A stretch of 24,674 nucleotides of DNA from contig CALGKV010000079.1 in NCBI GenBank assembly GCA_937930465.1, positions 1 to 24,674 on the forward strand. Reading direction: 5' to 3'. Under the pieces are notes generated by a model. The model saw only the letters and a list, made by a program, of their open reading frames with translations. It made no database searches and had not been told where the DNA came from. The number at the start of each line of letters is the position of its first letter. Position 1 is the first letter of the stretch. Position numbers and translations under genes: made by a program. Below, piece by piece: positions 15,506 through 21,310 of this stretch. The stretch comes from Methanosuratincolales archaeon (GTDB lineage Archaea; Thermoproteota; Methanomethylicia; Methanomethylicales; Methanomethylicaceae).

Positions 15506-16269
15506 CTGCTTAGCTCCTCCACAACCGATCGGACATCAAACCCTCCAGTTAGCATGAAGAAGATATCCTCGAGGCTGGATCCTTTCATGCCTGCCCTCGC
15601 CTTCAGCTCATCCATGGTACCCTCTGAGACAAGCGAACCTCGGTAAAGTATTGCGATCCTATTGCATATGGCTTGCGCAATCTCCAAGACATGAGTGCTG
15701 AATATAGTTGTCACCCCCTCCCTGCTCAGCCTATTCAATAGGTCTTTGACGATCTTGGCAGATCGGGGATCCAACCCGTTGAGCGGCTCGTCCATTATTA
15801 GAAGCCGGGGCCTGTGGAGCAGGGATCCGATTATCGCCACCTTCTGGCGCATCCCTTGGGAGTACCCGCTGAGCATCTCGTCCTCCCTGCCCGAGAGGTC
15901 GAAAGCATCTAGAAAATGCCCTATCCTGTCCCTTTTTCCTTCCTTGTCTAGCCCGTACAGGTCAGACACGAACTCGAGGTACTCCCGTGCGGTCAAGAAA
16001 TCATACAGGCGCGGGTTCTCGGGCACATATCCTATAATGCGCCTGACATCTAGTGGCCTTTCATAAGGTCGAAGACCGAAGATCGAGATCTCCCCGCCAT
16101 CCGGTCGGATCAGCCCCACTATAATCTTCATGAGGGTGCTCTTCCCCGATCCATTCGGTCCCAGCAGACCGTAAACCTGGCCCTCCTCAATTTTGATGGA
16201 TAGGTTGCTTATTGCCTTGACTGGCCCAAAATTTTTTGTTAATGAGGAAGCGTTGACTGCAACTTTCAT
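15502..16269 (-). CDS. ABC transporter ATP-binding protein
   Basis: 255 residues with all ATPase motifs: Walker A GPNGSGKST (37-45), a Q-loop region IGYVPENP with Glu in place of the usual Gln (common in the CcmA/ABC-2 exporter group), signature LSGYSQGMRQK (133-143), Walker B LLIMDEP (156-162), D-loop NGLD and the switch His in STHVLE. It drives the membrane protein encoded directly downstream, with which it overlaps by 4 nt. The CcmA-like type points to export rather than binding-protein-dependent uptake, and no solute-binding protein is nearby. ATG 16269 has GGAG at 16280-16283. Confidence 0.93.
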   Translation of the reverse strand: MKVAVNASSLTKNFGPVKAISNLSIKIEEGQVYGLLGPNGSGKSTLMKIIVGLIRPDGGEISIFGLRPYERPLDVRRIIGYVPENPRLYDFLTAREYLEFVSDLYGLDKEGKRDRIGHFLDAFDLSGREDEMLSGYSQGMRQKVAIIGSLLHRPRLLIMDEPLNGLDPRSAKIVKDLLNRLSREGVTTIFSTHVLEIAQAICNRIAILYRGSLVSEGTMDELKARAGMKGSSLEDIFFMLTGGFDVRSVVEELSR

Positions 16270-16307
16270 TGGACAAGTTCTCCGTTAATCTAAAAATTAA
16301 AGTTCTT

Positions 16308-16315
16308 GATATAAA
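16308..16315 (-). promoter_or_regulatory. TATA box of the ABC transporter operon
   Basis: Reads TTTATATC on the minus strand. It would put the transcript start near 16285, leaving a short leader that holds the GGAG ribosome-binding site. A second A/T-rich box (TTTAAATAAAA) lies at 16321-16331. Confidence 0.55.
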
Positions 16316-16442
16316 ATCTTTTTTATTTAAAAAGGAGCTATGGCTTCTTATTACCAAAAGCTTTCTTAAGGAACTCATTAAGTCACTTCAAATTTTCCGC
16401 TTCTAGTTGAACCACCCAAGACCGACAAATATTAGAGCGGTT

Positions 16443-16450
16443 TTTATAAT
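16443..16450 (+). promoter_or_regulatory. Orphan TATA box on the plus strand
   Basis: TTTATAAT, a near-consensus archaeal TATA box preceded by GAGCGG, faces right where no plus-strand protein gene follows. It would start transcription near 16472, just before the structured stretch at 16501-16576. A second A/T-rich box, TTTAATAAA, lies at 16482-16490. Confidence 0.4.
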
Positions 16451-16500
16451 TTAGCTCGAATATTTGATGCACCTTACTTAATTTAATAAACTAGCAGCGT

Positions 16501-16584
16501 CGGCATTTTGAATGGGAAAAAAACTTTCCTTGAACGGGATAACCATAGGTAGACCTATCCTTGAATGCCAATGCCGTAGATTTT
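16501..16584 (+). ncRNA. Candidate small structured RNA
   Basis: Three helices nest in 76 nt: an outer stem CGGCATT (16501-16507) with AATGCCG (16570-16576), an inner stem GGAAA (16515-16519) with TTTCC (16525-16529), and an inner stem ATAGGT (16545-16550) with ACCTAT (16553-16558). This gives a three-way-junction shape. A T5 run follows at about 16580-16584, and TATA boxes lie upstream. The outer stem has a second register, because AATGCC is repeated in tandem at 16564-16575. No known RNA family is recognised and no C/D boxes are seen. The strand is uncertain. The rest of the gap 16270-16680 shows nothing else beyond A/T-rich DNA. Confidence 0.3.
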
Positions 16585-16680
16585 TGTATGGCAGCATCTA
16601 TTTTTGTGCAAAAACTGTATCAAGTTGAGCAGCAAAAAACTCAATATCAGAACGCAACGCTACAGGAAAACAAAGCGGGA

Positions 16681-17538
16681 CTAACGAAGGCTTTTCCTGC
16701 GTGCAAAGATCGAGAACGCGAAAGCGCATAGTGCAAGGATTAGGACTGACAACATCAGCGATTCCAAGTAAGGAGGCGCTGGACCCTGCCCTAAAGTCAT
16801 CTTCGCAGAGTAGACCTCGAACTCGCAGTACCCCTTGTAAGCCTCCGTGAAGATCTCGATGTGCTTTAGCTTCACGTGGTCCAGCTTGTAAAAGTCCATC
16901 ATCTGCTGGATGTAGGGGATGAGGTTTATCGAATAGTGCTTGTACTCGCCAGGCTCCAGGTTGTCCTCGAGCTTGAACTGCGCCACCGAGTCGTTCCGCC
17001 ACTCGAAGTAGCTCACCCTGTTGGCATAGACCCTGTCGCCGTAGTAGCTGAAGAACTGGAGCTCGGTCTGGTAGCACTTCACCTGGTAGTCAACCTCTGG
17101 CTCAATGCTTTCGAAGAAGAGCACGATCGCCACGTTGGTGGAAGAGTTGCCAGGGTCGTAGGGCTCGTACCGGACAAGCTTCAGGTCTATATCAAGGACT
17201 AAATCCCAGGTCGGGAGCCCCCTTTTGACCTCGAACTCGTCGTCGAGCAGTGAGTACCTCAGCCCCCAGTAGTGGGGCATGAGCCCCCTCGAGAGCTTCG
17301 ACAGCCCCCAGGAACCCGAGGTGTCGTTTATCCACATGACGAACTTCCCGCCGGGCTCGGGGAGGTAAGTAGAATTGCCCACTGCGTTGCCGTTGAAGCC
17401 TCCCCAGACCTCATAGCAGACATTCCCGTCATCCAGCTCGAAGACGGTAGAGTTTTCGCATGAGACTGAAAAGGACATTACGCCTATCAGAAAAAAGAGG
17501 CATGGTATTGCAAGCATCTTAATTCCCACGGCGTTCAA
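16681..17538 (-). CDS. Secreted, C-terminally membrane-anchored protein of unknown function
   Basis: 285 residues. The N-terminus has a hydrophobic segment (about residues 9-26) ending in SVSCENS, which looks like a signal peptide. The bulk is a soluble domain rich in Tyr, Trp and acidic residues, with several N-glycosylation sequons (NST, NDT, NSS, NDS). Near residues 258-280 a hydrophobic helix is followed by the basic tail RRKSLR, so the protein should be held in the membrane with its domain outside. Alternating polar and hydrophobic strands suggest a beta-sandwich; this is only an impression. I do not recognise the family. The start TTG 17538 follows GGGAGGT with 9-nt spacing; GTG 17529 and ATG 17517 are alternatives. 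It stands alone, without a clear partner. Confidence 0.7.
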   Translation of the reverse strand: MNAVGIKMLAIPCLFFLIGVMSFSVSCENSTVFELDDGNVCYEVWGGFNGNAVGNSTYLPEPGGKFVMWINDTSGSWGLSKLSRGLMPHYWGLRYSLLDDEFEVKRGLPTWDLVLDIDLKLVRYEPYDPGNSSTNVAIVLFFESIEPEVDYQVKCYQTELQFFSYYGDRVYANRVSYFEWRNDSVAQFKLEDNLEPGEYKHYSINLIPYIQQMMDFYKLDHVKLKHIEIFTEAYKGYCEFEVYSAKMTLGQGPAPPYLESLMLSVLILALCAFAFSIFARRKSLR

Positions 17539-17794
17539 TCACTTATGACCTCCCTTATCCAATAGAGCGTTGTTGCATCCCGGTCATAGGACAATATTTG
17601 TCTGCGCCCACTCTCGCATTCCCTCTTATGGATGTGCACCTAATAATCATGGGCTTCATAATTAAATGGTTTTTAATATTATTAAATCAATACATTTGAC
17701 TAAATTTTATCAAAAAAATACCTATGCCTTCGTAAATTCAACAATAGCTTATTTTGGCTGATTGGTTTATAATAAATTTTGTTTCAAGTGCAAT
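17539..17794. other. A/T-rich intergenic stretch
   Basis: No gene is seen. The stretch is much richer in A and T than its surroundings and includes the dyad TTTAAT-ATT-ATTAAA around 17672-17686. A TATA-like AAATATTG on the minus strand near 17591-17600 could serve the secreted-protein gene. Confidence 0.5.
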
Positions 17795-17842
17795 TTTAAT
17801 GTCGGACCCGCTGGGATTCGAACCCAGGACCTGTGGCTCCGA
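17795..17842 (-). pseudogene. tRNA-Arg 3'-half fragment
   Basis: Read on the minus strand, this 48-nt stretch matches the 3' half of the intact tRNA-Arg at 20506-20584 at 44 of 48 positions. The match runs from the anticodon loop (TCGG) through the variable and T arms (CTGGGTTCGAATCCCAG), the acceptor 3' strand CGGGTCC and the discriminator G, and a few bases beyond the CCA position (here ACA). No matching 5' half (GGACCCG at the acceptor) was found upstream on this strand, so it cannot make a tRNA as it stands. The match begins at anticodon position 34, as expected of an attachment-site copy left by integration into a tRNA gene. Confidence 0.75.
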
Positions 17843-17874
17843 TGGATTTTTGGGGAAACCCATCAAAAACCATC
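17841..17874. repeat. Strong hairpin abutting the tRNA fragment
   Basis: GATGGATTTTTG (17841-17852) pairs with CAAAAACCATC (17864-17874) over 11 bp with one bulged A, and GGG/CCC inside continues the stem. It begins exactly where the tRNA homology ends. From 17875 to 18043 I see no gene; only weak tRNA-like words occur there. Confidence 0.6.
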
Positions 17875-18043
17875 AGTTTGATTATGAGCTGGGGCGGCAC
17901 GGTACAGCTCAGCTGCCTCAAGGAGCCTCTTGTATAGAGGCTTGGGGATCGACCGGACTTGAACCTTGGCTTGTGCATGGACAAAGGCATGTTCCAGCTA
18001 TCGGAAATGCTTTGCGGGAATCAAATCGTAGGGAGTACGAGAT

Positions 18044-18601
18044 TCAGCCCCATGAGGCTATTATCTCGTCCACGCCTTTGATTTCTGCATTGTATGCGTC
18101 CGCGAGGTACTTCAGTCCAGCCAAATGGTCCTCCTCAGTGAAAGCCTCAACAGCGTCCCTAGCGACAACGATCCCGTAACCCCTGAAGAAGGCGTCCGCA
18201 GCGGTGTGCCTTATGCACATGTGAGTGTGGAGCCCGCAGAGAACTACTGTCCTGACGCCCCTGCCGCCGTAGAGGCTCCTGAAGAGGGGATCAAGTCCAG
18301 TCTCGAAGAACCCGCTGTAGGTCCTTTTCTCCACAACGAAATCGCCCTCTGCAGGGCCCAGCTCCGGTATCACCCTGGCTCCTTCCGTGCCCTTGATGGC
18401 ATGACGCCCCCACCTTTTGACGACCTCCGGGTCGTGTGGGTAGTGTGCGTCGTTGCTGAAGACCACGGGGATGTCTCGGGCTCGTGCTGCCTCTACAAGT
18501 CTCTTCACATTGGGGACTATCTTCGAAGCCCGGTCGCACTTCAGGCTCCCGTGCACAAAGTCGTTCAGCATGTCTATCACTATTACGGCAGGGTTTTCCA
18601 T
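18044..18601 (-). CDS. Cysteine hydrolase of the isochorismatase/nicotinamidase family
   Basis: 185 residues. The family's catalytic triad is present (numbering from ATG 18601): D10 in VIVIDMLNDF, K92 in VVEKRTYSGF and C129 in CGLHTHMCIRHTA. The metal-site pattern NDAHYPHDPE (D51, H53) and the later WGRHAIKGTEGA (H67) look like nicotinamidase, which hydrolyses nicotinamide to nicotinate for NAD salvage. I therefore favour nicotinamidase over isochorismatase, but related amidohydrolases share these features. A frame from TTG 18613 adds four residues; ATG 18601 gives the family's usual N-terminus. A TATA box at 18646-18654 and an inverted repeat directly upstream of it suggest its own regulated promoter. 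Confidence 0.85.
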   Translation of the reverse strand: MENPAVIVIDMLNDFVHGSLKCDRASKIVPNVKRLVEAARARDIPVVFSNDAHYPHDPEVVKRWGRHAIKGTEGARVIPELGPAEGDFVVEKRTYSGFFETGLDPLFRSLYGGRGVRTVVLCGLHTHMCIRHTAADAFFRGYGIVVARDAVEAFTEEDHLAGLKYLADAYNAEIKGVDEIIASWG

Positions 18602-18645
18602 GTGGTTCGTCAAAAATAGTCATCCGATATTATTTTCCGGAACCG

Positions 18646-18654
18646 CCTTAAATA
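18646..18654 (-). promoter_or_regulatory. TATA box of the cysteine hydrolase gene
   Basis: Reads TATTTAAGG on the minus strand. It would start transcription near 18625, about 24 nt before ATG 18601. Confidence 0.55.
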
Positions 18655-18659
18655 GGTTC

Positions 18660-18675
18660 GGTCAGGGGATTGACC
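18660..18675. promoter_or_regulatory. Operator-like inverted repeat upstream of the hydrolase promoter
   Basis: GGTCA-N6-TGACC, perfect arms, sits a few bases upstream of the TATA/BRE at 18646-18659 (minus-strand sense). That is where archaeal activators bind. No regulator is assigned; the ACT-V4R protein next door is one guess. Confidence 0.4.
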
Positions 18676-18676
18676 T

Positions 18677-18693
18677 GCCCAGGGCTCCCGGGC
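18677..18693. repeat. GC-rich near-perfect hairpin
   Basis: GCCC-A-GGG-C-TCC-C-GGGC forms a 4-bp outer stem, one mismatch and a 3-bp inner stem. It directly follows the inverted repeat at 18660-18675. Confidence 0.4.
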
Positions 18694-18722
18694 GAGGGTT
18701 GAAACGTTTCCTGCCCTTGACC

Positions 18723-18740
18723 ATGCCCAAATATGGGCAT
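18723..18740. repeat. Inverted repeat ATGCCCA-AATA-TGGGCAT
   Basis: Perfect 7-bp arms, 40 nt after the stop of the ACT-V4R gene on the minus strand. It may be a transcript-end hairpin or a protein site; no T run follows on the minus strand. Confidence 0.5.
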
Positions 18741-18780
18741 TACTACATCGCATTATTAGATAATGTGCATATAGCATGCG

Positions 18781-19572
18781 TCACTTCGCCCTTACCTCGA
18801 AGGTGCACCTTTGGTCGCCCTTTGCTATGCACTCCACCTCGTCGACCTGGAAGGGTTTTCCGAATAGCTCGGGGAAAACGCCTGCGACAATCCCCCTCAA
18901 CAGTGCAGCGGATGGGTGGCCCGTTCCCTTCGCGCCTTCGCATTCGAATGAGCCGTAGACCGCGATCTTCCCGCCCGAGTCGCCAATATGGATCACCTCG
19001 ACCCTTCCGAAACCCGCCCACTGGAACATGGCGGTGCTGACTTTCCGGTAGACCTCAACGGGGTCCTTGAGCCCGACCGCTTCCGCTGCTGCCCTGTGGA
19101 GCCTCCCGAAGCCCCTGCCCAGCTCTAGCCCCTGGTAGTAGAGGAAGGCGACGGCGCCGGTCCCGAACTGGGCTTTCACTTCGTCTATCAGCCTCCTATA
19201 GGCAGCCGCCCTCAGGATTATCGCCCTGTCGCCACCGGCGGTTATCGGGTGCGAGAGGTTGTCGATTATGAGCCCGTCGGCTATTGGCTCGATCACCTCG
19301 GCGTGGCGGGCCATCCCGGTCGACTCTAGCTCCTTCGCCATGTCGCCGATCCCAACGTCGGAGTTGGTCATGTCGAGGAATGTCAGAACGGGGAACGCGT
19401 CGGTCAGCGCCGAAGGGGATGACGCGAAGTAAAGCGGCAGCGCCCCGTGTTTAGCTGCAATCCCTGTCAATGCTGGCAGCGCTCCCGGGTCATTCTTCAT
19501 CACGAATCTGAGCCCGGCGAGCTTCCTGCCCGGGAGTACGAGTACCCTGGAAAGGTCGAATTCGTGGTGCAT
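18781..19572 (-). CDS. ACT-like plus V4R domain protein
   Basis: 263 residues. The N-terminal part (about 12-100) looks like an ACT small-molecule-binding domain: KLAGLRFVMKNDPGALPALT, then a second strand-helix unit ending FPVLTFLDMTNSDV. The C-terminal part (about 125-263) is a V4R (4-vinyl reductase) domain with RAAAYRRLIDEV, GFGRVEVIHIG, FECEGAKGTGHPSAALLRGIVAG and the Cys-bearing end VDEVECIAKGDQRCTFEV. V4R domains bind small hydrophobic molecules or metal and occur in sensors; what this one binds is unknown. There is no DNA-binding domain in the chain. The gene starts at ATG 19572 with a TATA box 26 nt upstream, so it is likely leaderless. Confidence 0.8.
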   Translation of the reverse strand: MHHEFDLSRVLVLPGRKLAGLRFVMKNDPGALPALTGIAAKHGALPLYFASSPSALTDAFPVLTFLDMTNSDVGIGDMAKELESTGMARHAEVIEPIADGLIIDNLSHPITAGGDRAIILRAAAYRRLIDEVKAQFGTGAVAFLYYQGLELGRGFGRLHRAAAEAVGLKDPVEVYRKVSTAMFQWAGFGRVEVIHIGDSGGKIAVYGSFECEGAKGTGHPSAALLRGIVAGVFPELFGKPFQVDEVECIAKGDQRCTFEVRAK

Positions 19573-19593
19573 AGGACAATTTATGCGGCTCCT

Positions 19594-19603
19594 GATTTAA
19601 AGT
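19594..19603 (-). promoter_or_regulatory. TATA box of the ACT-V4R gene (leaderless)
   Basis: Reads ACTTTAAATC on the minus strand, centred about 26 nt before ATG 19572, so transcript and translation starts coincide. Confidence 0.65.
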
Positions 19604-19711
19604 CTTAATGACAAACAGGCTATGGAAGGCAGCTTACGATGCGGAACCGCTTGAGCTAAAGCATCCCAGCGGGAATTTTCCTGCCGCTGGCGGGGGAGAG
19701 TGAAAGGGTAA

Positions 19712-19831
19712 TGGGATGGAGAGAGGAGGCCCTCGCTCGCGTACTGCGGCGAGGAGCTCTTCAACGGGAAGGTGAGGTGCAAGTACCGCGGGTGCAGGGC
19801 AGCAGGGGAATGCGAGGAAGGGAAGGGCTGA
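19712..19831 (+). pseudogene. Cysteine-rich zinc-finger-like remnant
   Basis: In this frame, opened by a TAA at 19709 and closed by TGA at 19829, part of the translation reads YCGEELFNGKVRCKYRGC and then GECEEGKG. Spaced Cys residues and the KVRCKY core recall AN1-like zinc fingers, but the first Cys of the usual CxxC pair is absent and there is no start codon. Neighbouring frames (19831-20110) contain short coding-looking stretches in shifting frames, such as DPDLRDFGVRSIAFHNVR from about 19831. I read the whole of 19620-20130 as decayed coding sequence of unknown origin. Confidence 0.3.
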
Positions 19832-20138
19832 TCCCGACCTCAGGGACTTTGGGGTTAGAAGCATCGCCTTCCACAATGTGCGCCACAACGACACACGCGC
19901 CGGGGGCCCCGAGCGCAGCGGAAAACGTAGCGGCATATATGGGGAAATTTGCGCAAGGAGCCCCTAGGAATAATTGCGGAAAACTCACTGAAAAGCTTGG
20001 TGTTTCGATTGGGACTCGGATCTACAGTCACGGAAGCGGAACTAAAAAGGAGAATGCCAAGGAAGGAGAGGCTGATCCTGATTCATCAGGTCGCAGACCA
20101 TGACCGGGGTGGGCTCCAAGCTGAGGGGGCAAGCGGAA

Positions 20139-20375
20139 ATGAGCATAATAGAGTGGGAGAACGTCCAGCTCGACCGCCCTTACCTAGGGCTCTTGGACGA
20201 TGACCTTGACGAGATGAGTGGGTGGATCAGGACCCTTAGGAAGAGGGAGACGTGGGCGCTGATCACGGCACTGGTGGTGCTGCCCGAGGTCGGCACGGGC
20301 TGGTACAGCTTCACGCCGCAGGAATGCTGCCTTACGCAGACTAAATGTTGCATTTTCGACTTGCCTGAGCTTTGA
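20139..20375 (+). CDS. Small hypothetical protein, possibly a gene remnant
   Basis: 78 residues from ATG 20139, with GAGGGGG 9-10 nt upstream. The first 60 residues use codons like the host's genes (AGG, CTC, GTG, high third-position GC) and read as a plausible soluble protein: an acidic block LLDDDLDEMSGWI, a basic RTLRKRETW, then the hydrophobic ALITALVVLPEVGTGWYSF. The last 18 residues, rich in Cys, are less convincing. I do not recognise it. It may be the surviving end of the decayed coding region that lies before it. Confidence 0.35.
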   Translation: MSIIEWENVQLDRPYLGLLDDDLDEMSGWIRTLRKRETWALITALVVLPEVGTGWYSFTPQECCLTQTKCCIFDLPEL

Positions 20376-20478
20376 ACCCGCCCTGCAGAACTTGAGCCTC
20401 TCGATTGGTAACATATCAGATTCAGACCGAACGGTACCGCACTTTCGCACCAGTTGAAAAAGCGCGTTTTTGGTCAAG

Positions 20479-20500
20479 CTTTTTTGGCTCCCAAAAAAAG
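20479..20500. terminator. Bidirectional terminator hairpin
   Basis: CTTTTTTGG (20479-20487) and CCAAAAAAAG (20491-20500) form a nearly perfect inverted repeat with a 3-nt loop. It gives a T run to transcripts from either side: T7 just after the tRNA-Arg on the minus strand and T6 on the plus strand. Confidence 0.65.
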
Positions 20501-20505
20501 TTTGA

Positions 20506-20584
20506 TGGCGGGCCCGCTGGGATTCGAACCCAGGTCCTGTGGCTCCGAAGGCCACCGCCATGATCCGGACTAGGCCACGGGCCC
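20506..20584 (-). tRNA. tRNA-Arg (anticodon TCG), CCA encoded
   Basis: A full cloverleaf on the minus strand: acceptor GGGCCCG/CGGGCCC, D arm GCC...GGC, anticodon stem GTGGC/GCCAC with loop CTTCGGA (anticodon TCG, reading CGA and, if modified, other CGN codons), five-base variable region AGGAC, T arm CTGGG/CCCAG with TTCGAAT, and discriminator G followed by encoded CCA (20506-20508). No intron. A terminator follows at once. It is the only intact tRNA in the window and the likely parent type of the fragment at 17795-17842. Confidence 0.96.
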
Positions 20585-20606
20585 CCTTAAGGGTTTGACC
20601 TGGGAT

Positions 20607-20618
20607 GGAATTAAGGGT
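20607..20618 (-). promoter_or_regulatory. Candidate TATA box of the tRNA-Arg gene
   Basis: Reads ACCCTTAATTCC on the minus strand, centred about 28 nt before the tRNA 5' end. Weak but well placed. Confidence 0.4.
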
Positions 20619-20656
20619 TACGGACTCCAAAGATTCTGCAGAATGCCAAGATAAGG

Positions 20657-20995
20657 TTGCATTCAGAGCATGCCATAATTCCGCCTGGATGGAATGGAAG
20701 CCTAGGGCAACCACTTGACTGTGACACGGGCGACTTCAGGATCTGGCTGAAAATCAAAGATGGTTTCTTTGCCAGGATTGACTGCAAAATATTATTGGCT
20801 GACCAATCATCAAATAGCAATTCTTTATTTTCCCAGGAGTTTCAATTCTGCACTAACCGCGAGATCCGCCATTTTGGTAAGAGCAATACTTATTGCGCTC
20901 GAGAAGGCCTGGCAATCTTTACCCTGAAAAGGAGCGGCCAGGCTGCGCCCGATATGCTTACTATGAGCATGTACAGGCATAGCGCATTTTGGTAG
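20657..20995 (+). pseudogene. Possible IscU/NifU-like scaffold remnant
   Basis: A 112-residue frame whose first half resembles the Fe-S scaffold family: EHAIIPPGWNGSLGQP recalls the family's HxxNPRN...G segment, and CDTGDFRIWLKIKDGFFARI recalls the conserved CGDTMEIWLKIKDG...I block. The next conserved element (TDGCG) is lost (it reads DCKILLAD), and the second half has no resemblance to anything I know. The likeness rests on about 35 residues, so this is a hint only. The remainder of 20996-21260 contains no recognisable gene. Confidence 0.22.
20883..20896. repeat. Dyad GCAATA-CT-TATTGC
   Basis: Perfect 6-bp arms. Flanking GAG and CTC allow the stem to extend with a two-base bulge. The same arms recur at 21192-21206. 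Confidence 0.5.
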
Positions 20996-21191
20996 TCCTA
21001 CAAAACTCCGTGGAAGCTAATGAGCTCAATGTGTCAGACATCGCTTCTTCGTCCACTCCCCTCTTACTTTATTGGACGGTCTTTCCCGCACTGCACATTT
21101 CCAAGCCTGAATTTCAACTTCCAGAGGGAACCTATAGACCGTTTTTCGGCGCGCAGCAAAAACCCTACTGAAGAGGACATTAAGGGGGCGA

Positions 21192-21206
21192 GCAATAAAA
21201 TATTGC
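21192..21206. repeat. Dyad GCAATA-AAA-TATTGC
   Basis: Second copy of the dyad at 20883-20896, with a 3-nt centre instead of 2. It lies about 60 nt upstream of the aIF1A TATA box. Confidence 0.5.
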
Positions 21207-21267
21207 AACGTTGAATAGGATTGATCATGTATTTTTTGGCGACCCTGGGTTTTGGCTTAGAACAAAA

Positions 21268-21275
21268 TTTAATAT
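21268..21275 (+). promoter_or_regulatory. TATA box of the aIF1A gene
   Basis: TTTAATAT, preceded by an A-rich ACAAAA. The transcript would start near 21296 and carry a 15-nt leader that contains GAAGGTG as ribosome-binding site. Confidence 0.6.
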
Positions 21276-21310
21276 TGACTGCCTCCTCTCTGATCAAAGA
21301 AGGTGCATTA

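Noticed and set aside
17955..18027. tRNA T-arm-like words on the minus strand (GGTTCAAGTCC at 17955-17965 and GATTTGATTCC at 18017-18027)
   Set aside because: The flanks do not pair into T stems, and no acceptor, D or anticodon arms can be assembled around them. They are at best tRNA debris.
17795..18043. An intron-containing tRNA-Arg spanning this stretch
   Set aside because: No 5' half with a GGACCCG acceptor exists upstream on the minus strand, and U33 is replaced at the edge of the homology, so this is a fragment rather than an interrupted gene.
17754..18179. A 141-residue plus-strand frame across the tRNA fragment and the end of the hydrolase gene
   Set aside because: It contains the antisense of the tRNA (GFEPRT-type peptide, a common false ORF) and the antisense of the hydrolase, and has no start signal.
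20989..21214. Short frames of 60-64 residues on both strands before aIF1A
   Set aside because: No family motif, no consistent ribosome-binding site, and overlapping each other; they look like chance.
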